Assembly (NCBI GenBank): GCA_028289725.1
Contig: JANQOH010000199.1
Span: 1-10,814 of the forward strand
DNA length: 10,814 bases
Reading direction: 5' to 3'
Source of the DNA: Alphaproteobacteria bacterium
Lineage (GTDB): Bacteria > Pseudomonadota > Alphaproteobacteria > UBA7887
In this document: piece by piece, positions 7,880 to 10,814 of the stretch
Layout of the letters: each line of letters begins with the position of its first letter
Numbering within the stretch: position 1 is the first letter of the stretch
Position numbers and translations under genes: made by a program
The notes under the pieces: model-generated
Told to the model about the DNA's origin: nothing
Seen by the model: only the letters and a program-made list of their open reading frames with translations
Database searches by the model: none

Positions 7880-9151
7880 TTAGAAGGACGCGGTGCCCAA
7901 GCTGTCGGGTGCGGCTTCGCGAATTCGGAAAGAGCGCGGCCCGACTCGATAGACCGCGAGCGCGCGATCCGCGACGCCGTCTTGGCGGAGACGGAACTTG
8001 CCGTCCATGCCGGAAAATCCGACCGGATCGGTGAGCGCCAACTCGCCAAAATCCGCGCCACCGTCACGACTCGCAAGCTGGCTTGTCATCACGACGGCAT
8101 CGTAGGCGAGCGTTGCCAAACGCGGCGGCGCGGCGCCAAACGCACTCTGATATCGCGCTTTGAAGCCGGCAAACCCGTCATCGGCAGCCGCCGCGAACCA
8201 GCCGTTCAGCAATGCGGGCTCGCCAAGCAGCGCGCTGTCTTTCCATTGACCCGTGCCAAGAAACTGCACTTGGCTTGGGTCGAGATCATAATATGGGAAC
8301 AACAGAGCGAGACCGCGCAGTGCCTCGCCGCCGGCGGCAATGAGCAAAGCATCGAACCCGGATGGTACGCCGTCTTCGTCGAGCTGCGCCGCGGCGACGA
8401 GACTTTGCACCGGTGCACCGTCCGATTCCCCGCCGGGCGTGAAATACTCGATCCGCACAATGGACGCACCCGCACTTGCCGTTGAGTCATAGAGCGCCGA
8501 GACGACCGCATCACCATAAGCGCCGCGCGGCACCAACGCGGCGAACCGTGTGTGGCCGTTTTGTATCGCGTGGCCAATGATGCGATCGATCTGTTGGGCG
8601 GGCGTAAAACCGATGATGAACACGCCGTCGCCGGCGGCGGTCCGGTCGTTTGAAAAGGCGACCACCGGGATACCGGCCGGCCGCGCAATCGGTGCGACCG
8701 CGCGCACGGAATCACCCAGCAAAGGCCCGATCACAAGGTCGACGCCATCATTGACCAATTCACGCATGGCGTTGGCCGCACCCGCCGCGGTGCCTTGCGT
8801 ATCTTTCGGAACCAAGGTCAGCCGTTGGTCGGCATGGTCGAACAAGGCGAGCTGGCCCGCATTGAGCAGAGCGGCGCCCAATTGTTCGCGAGGACCGGTG
8901 AGCGGTGCCAAAAACCCAATCCGAATCTCTTCCGGATCGCGGAACACCGGCATGAAAGTTTCCGGCGCATCATCCAATCGCTCGACGACGACCGGTCCGG
9001 TTTCAATTTCCGGTATGTCGGGCTCGGGCGCGGCGATCTCGGGTTCCGGTTCGGCCTCGGCTTGCGGCGGCGGTGGCGGCGGCACCTTGCGCGCGCAGCC
9101 GGTCGCGGCGAGTATCATCATCGACAGCACTGCGAGCCACGCCAACGGCAT
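7880..9151 (-). CDS. LppC/LpoA-type lipoprotein (penicillin-binding protein activator family)
   Basis: This is a predicted outer-membrane lipoprotein with a periplasmic type I substrate-binding fold, as in the C-terminal half of LpoA, which activates peptidoglycan synthase PBP1A in E. coli. From the ATG at 9149-9151 it has 423 residues. A lipoprotein signal (1-18) ends in the lipobox AATG-C19, and AGG lies 7 nt before the ATG. A proline run (24-29) and a Pro/Glu-rich linker follow to about residue 60. The ligand-binding-like domain begins IRIGFLAPLTGPREQLG and contains DLVIGPLLGDSVRAVAPIA and GIPVVAFSNDRT. The LpoA N-terminal TPR part is absent, so equivalence to LpoA is inferred. An upstream ATG at 9274 would bury the signal peptide and overlap rsmI antisense. 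It diverges from rsmI and converges on hemW. A related branched-chain amino-acid binding protein is less likely, given the lipid anchor and neighbours. Confidence 0.85.
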   Translation of the reverse strand: MPLAWLAVLSMMILAATGCARKVPPPPPPQAEAEPEPEIAAPEPDIPEIETGPVVVERLDDAPETFMPVFRDPEEIRIGFLAPLTGPREQLGAALLNAGQLALFDHADQRLTLVPKDTQGTAAGAANAMRELVNDGVDLVIGPLLGDSVRAVAPIARPAGIPVVAFSNDRTAAGDGVFIIGFTPAQQIDRIIGHAIQNGHTRFAALVPRGAYGDAVVSALYDSTASAGASIVRIEYFTPGGESDGAPVQSLVAAAQLDEDGVPSGFDALLIAAGGEALRGLALLFPYYDLDPSQVQFLGTGQWKDSALLGEPALLNGWFAAAADDGFAGFKARYQSAFGAAPPRLATLAYDAVVMTSQLASRDGGADFGELALTDPVGFSGMDGKFRLRQDGVADRALAVYRVGPRSFRIREAAPDSLGTASF

Positions 9152-9160
9152 GGCGATGCC
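9147..9160. repeat. Inverted repeat over the lppC start codon
   Basis: GGCAT (9147-9151) and ATGCC (9156-9160) form a perfect 5-bp inverted repeat around GGCG, covering the lppC start codon in the 29-bp lppC-rsmI divergent gap. In the minus-strand mRNA it could fold over the translation start. It is too short to call an operator with confidence. Confidence 0.2.
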
Positions 9161-9180
9161 TGACAAAAATGGGCGTGTGA

Positions 9181-10086
9181 ATGCCGAAGCCACGGAAGGT
9201 CTCCTTTTCCGCCGACGGTATCGCGGAGGGCCAATCAAGTAAACGGGCCGACGGTTTGTATTTCGTTGCAACACCGATCGGCAACATGCGCGACATCACA
9301 CTTCGCGCACTGGATGTGCTTTCAAGCGTCGATGTTGTCGCGTGCGAAGACACGCGTCACACCGGAAAATTGATGAGCGCCCACGGTATCAAAGCCAAAT
9401 TGATTAGCTATCACGATCACAACGCCGCGCGCGTTCGGCCTCAATTGATCGACCGCCTGCAATGCGGCGAAACGATCGCGGTGGTGAGCGATGCGGGCAC
9501 GCCATTGATATCGGATCCTGGCTACCGATTACTGATCGAAGCAATAGCGGCGGATATTTCGGTCACGACATTGCCCGGCGCCTCGTCAGTGCTTGCAGGA
9601 CTCACGCTTGCCGGGTTGCCGACCGACCGGTTCCTATTTCTCGGATTCGCGCCGACGCGGGCGAACGCCCGCCGACGCTATTTGGAACCGTTCGCCGACG
9701 TGGACGCAACCATCGTGTTGTTGGAATCGCCCAAACGTTTGGCCAAATGCTTGGCGGACGTGCTGGCGATTTTCGGCGACCGCGAGGCGGCCATCGCCCG
9801 CGAATTGACCAAGCTGCACGAAGAGGTGATACGCGACCGCCTTCGCGCGCTTCTCGATCGATATGAGGACGCGCCCAGCCCACGCGGCGAGATTGTGCTC
9901 GTCATCGGGCCGCCGGACCCCGAAACAGCGAAACCGCCGGACCCGGATGAAATCGATTCGCTTCTTCGCGACGGGTTGGCCGACGAAAAACCGAGTGCGC
10001 TCGCCACCAGATTGGCAGGAGAGCTGGGCGTGCCACGGCGGCAACTGTATCAGCGCGCGGTGGCGCTGAGAGATGCCGACGACTGA
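9181..10086 (+). CDS. rsmI: 16S rRNA (cytidine(1402)-2'-O)-methyltransferase RsmI
   Basis: RsmI uses S-adenosylmethionine to methylate the 2'-OH of C1402 in 16S rRNA, tuning the ribosomal P site. The 301-residue protein has the tetrapyrrole-methylase (SAM) fold with family motifs ATPIGN (30-35), EDTRHTG (56-62), VSDAGTPLISDPG (102-114), LPGASS (131-136) and ARELTK (206-211). A C-terminal helical extension (about 255-301) ends in a small HTH-like segment common in the family. The ATG at 9181 is the only reasonable start. It adds about 25 residues before the conserved GLYFVATPIGN, slightly more than E. coli, and has no clear Shine-Dalgarno. It diverges from the LppC-like gene over 29 bp and overlaps yraN by 14 nt, implying coupled translation. 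Confidence 0.96.
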   Translation: MPKPRKVSFSADGIAEGQSSKRADGLYFVATPIGNMRDITLRALDVLSSVDVVACEDTRHTGKLMSAHGIKAKLISYHDHNAARVRPQLIDRLQCGETIAVVSDAGTPLISDPGYRLLIEAIAADISVTTLPGASSVLAGLTLAGLPTDRFLFLGFAPTRANARRRYLEPFADVDATIVLLESPKRLAKCLADVLAIFGDREAAIARELTKLHEEVIRDRLRALLDRYEDAPSPRGEIVLVIGPPDPETAKPPDPDEIDSLLRDGLADEKPSALATRLAGELGVPRRQLYQRAVALRDADD

Positions 10087-10462
10087 ACAGCGCCGACGCG
10101 CGGTCCGTTTCGGCCGCCTGGCCGAGGCGATGTGCCGGTTCCGCTTGCGCTTGTTCGGTTGGCGAATCTTGGCGGCGAACTGGCGCACACCGGTCGGCGA
10201 AATCGACATTGTCGCGCGACGCGGCGATCAGATTGCGTTCGTCGAAGTCAAGGCGCGCACCGACGGATCGGCGGAAACCGCGGCGCCGACGCCCAAGCAA
10301 CGCCAACGAATTGCACGCGCCGCTGAATTGTTTCTTGCGCGCGACCCGGCGTTCGGGACACTCTGTGGACGATTCGACGTAATGTACGTTCAGCCCTGGC
10401 CCAGCTTTCGCTTCTTATGGCCCCATCATATTTCGGACGCATGGCGCCACACGCCAAATTGA
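10073..10462 (+). CDS. yraN: YraN family (UPF0102) putative endonuclease-fold protein
   Basis: This is a small cytosolic protein of the UPF0102/YraN family, whose fold resembles PD-(D/E)xK nucleases such as Holliday-junction resolvases; its cellular role is not settled. The 129-residue length is typical. The putative active-site signature is intact: GEIDIVARRGD (42-52, with E43 and D45) and FVEVKAR (56-62, with E58 and K60). The N-terminal RFGRLAEAM (12-20) corresponds to the usual G-x-x-AE-x-x-A helix. The gene overlaps the end of rsmI by 14 nt and the next gene by 22 nt, so the three genes form a tight operon. Pairing of rsmI with yraN is widespread in proteobacteria and supports the assignment. 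Confidence 0.93.
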   Translation: MPTTEQRRRAVRFGRLAEAMCRFRLRLFGWRILAANWRTPVGEIDIVARRGDQIAFVEVKARTDGSAETAAPTPKQRQRIARAAELFLARDPAFGTLCGRFDVMYVQPWPSFRFLWPHHISDAWRHTPN

Positions 10463-10814
10463 GCCCACGAATTTCGATCCGCCCAGTGGCGGCGCTCGCG
10501 CTGGCGATGTGTTTGCTGTTGCTCGGCGGTCTATCGGCCTGTTCGCCGGTCGGCCTGGCCGTCGGCGCCGGCGCAACGGCCGGTGTCGTCATTGCCGAAG
10601 AGCGATCCGTCAGTGACGCGGCGATCGATACGCGTATTTCCGTGGAAATCGCGGAAGCGCTTTTTCAGGCCCAAATCGATGATTTGTTCCTCCCGATCAC
10701 GGTCGACGTGCTGGAAGGCCGCGTGATGCTGACCGGCATCGTCAAATCGCAAGAGCTCGCGGATCAAGCCGGTGAAATCGCCTGGAAGGCCAATGGCGTT
10801 CGGCAGGTCTATAA
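10441..10814 (+). CDS. BON-domain outer-membrane lipoprotein, DolP (YraP)-like, partial
   Basis: This open frame runs off the right edge (124 complete codons). From the ATG at 10441 it encodes a lipoprotein signal with basic residues, a hydrophobic core (AALALAMCLLLLGG) and the lipobox LSA-C34. A small-residue Gly/Ala stretch (VGLAVGAGATAGVV) and the start of a BON domain (RSVSDAAIDTRISVEI, then ITVDVLEGRVMLTGIV) follow. This layout closely matches E. coli DolP (YraP), a two-BON lipoprotein needed for outer-membrane integrity. The yraN neighbour supports that. An in-frame ATG at 10417 would add 8 residues; neither start has a strong Shine-Dalgarno. Unlike E. coli, no diaA lies between yraN and this gene. 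The second BON domain, if present, is outside the window. Confidence 0.88.
   Translation, partial: MAPHAKLSPRISIRPVAALALAMCLLLLGGLSACSPVGLAVGAGATAGVVIAEERSVSDAAIDTRISVEIAEALFQAQIDDLFLPITVDVLEGRVMLTGIVKSQELADQAGEIAWKANGVRQVY

Overview
The window looks like a chromosomal housekeeping segment from a GC-rich alphaproteobacterium (Rhodospirillales-like is a guess). The grounds are high GC with GC-rich third codon positions, protein sequences that read as alphaproteobacterial (DnaK, HrcA, HemW), and the neighbourhood hrcA next to rph-rdgB-hemW. It is densely packed: eleven genes, no gap longer than about 210 bp, and no mobile element, tRNA, rRNA or CRISPR array.

Region 1 (about 23-5215, minus strand) is a heat-shock chaperone cluster transcribed hrcA -> grpE -> dnaK -> dnaJ. 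HrcA is the heat-shock repressor. DnaK with its J-domain partner DnaJ and nucleotide exchange factor GrpE forms the Hsp70 folding machine. A good sigma70-type promoter (TTGACG, 17 bp, TACATT) precedes hrcA, and a plausible second promoter lies between grpE and dnaK. No CIRCE operator is visible. The 62-166 bp gaps inside the cluster hold small inverted repeats, and a shared heptamer (TTGCGCC / GGCGCAA) occurs once in each gap. The dnaK-dnaJ gap also holds a possible 28-codon ORF.

Region 2 (5329-7863, plus strand) is a tight run: rph (RNase PH, tRNA 3'-end maturation), rdgB (house-cleaning of non-canonical purine NTPs) and hemW (radical-SAM heme chaperone). rph and rdgB overlap; the hemW start is ambiguous.

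Region 3 (7880-10814) holds an envelope/rRNA-methylation neighbourhood related to the E. coli yra locus. An LppC/LpoA-type lipoprotein on the minus strand diverges, with only 29 bp between start codons, from rsmI (16S rRNA 2'-O-methyltransferase). rsmI overlaps yraN, which overlaps a BON-domain lipoprotein resembling DolP (YraP) that runs off the right edge.

I found no evidence of a new defence, mobile or biosynthetic system. The points worth a second look are regulatory and organisational: the repeated heptamer and inverted repeats in the chaperone cluster, the absence of CIRCE beside hrcA, the possible small ORF between dnaK and dnaJ, and the very tight divergent lppC/rsmI arrangement.
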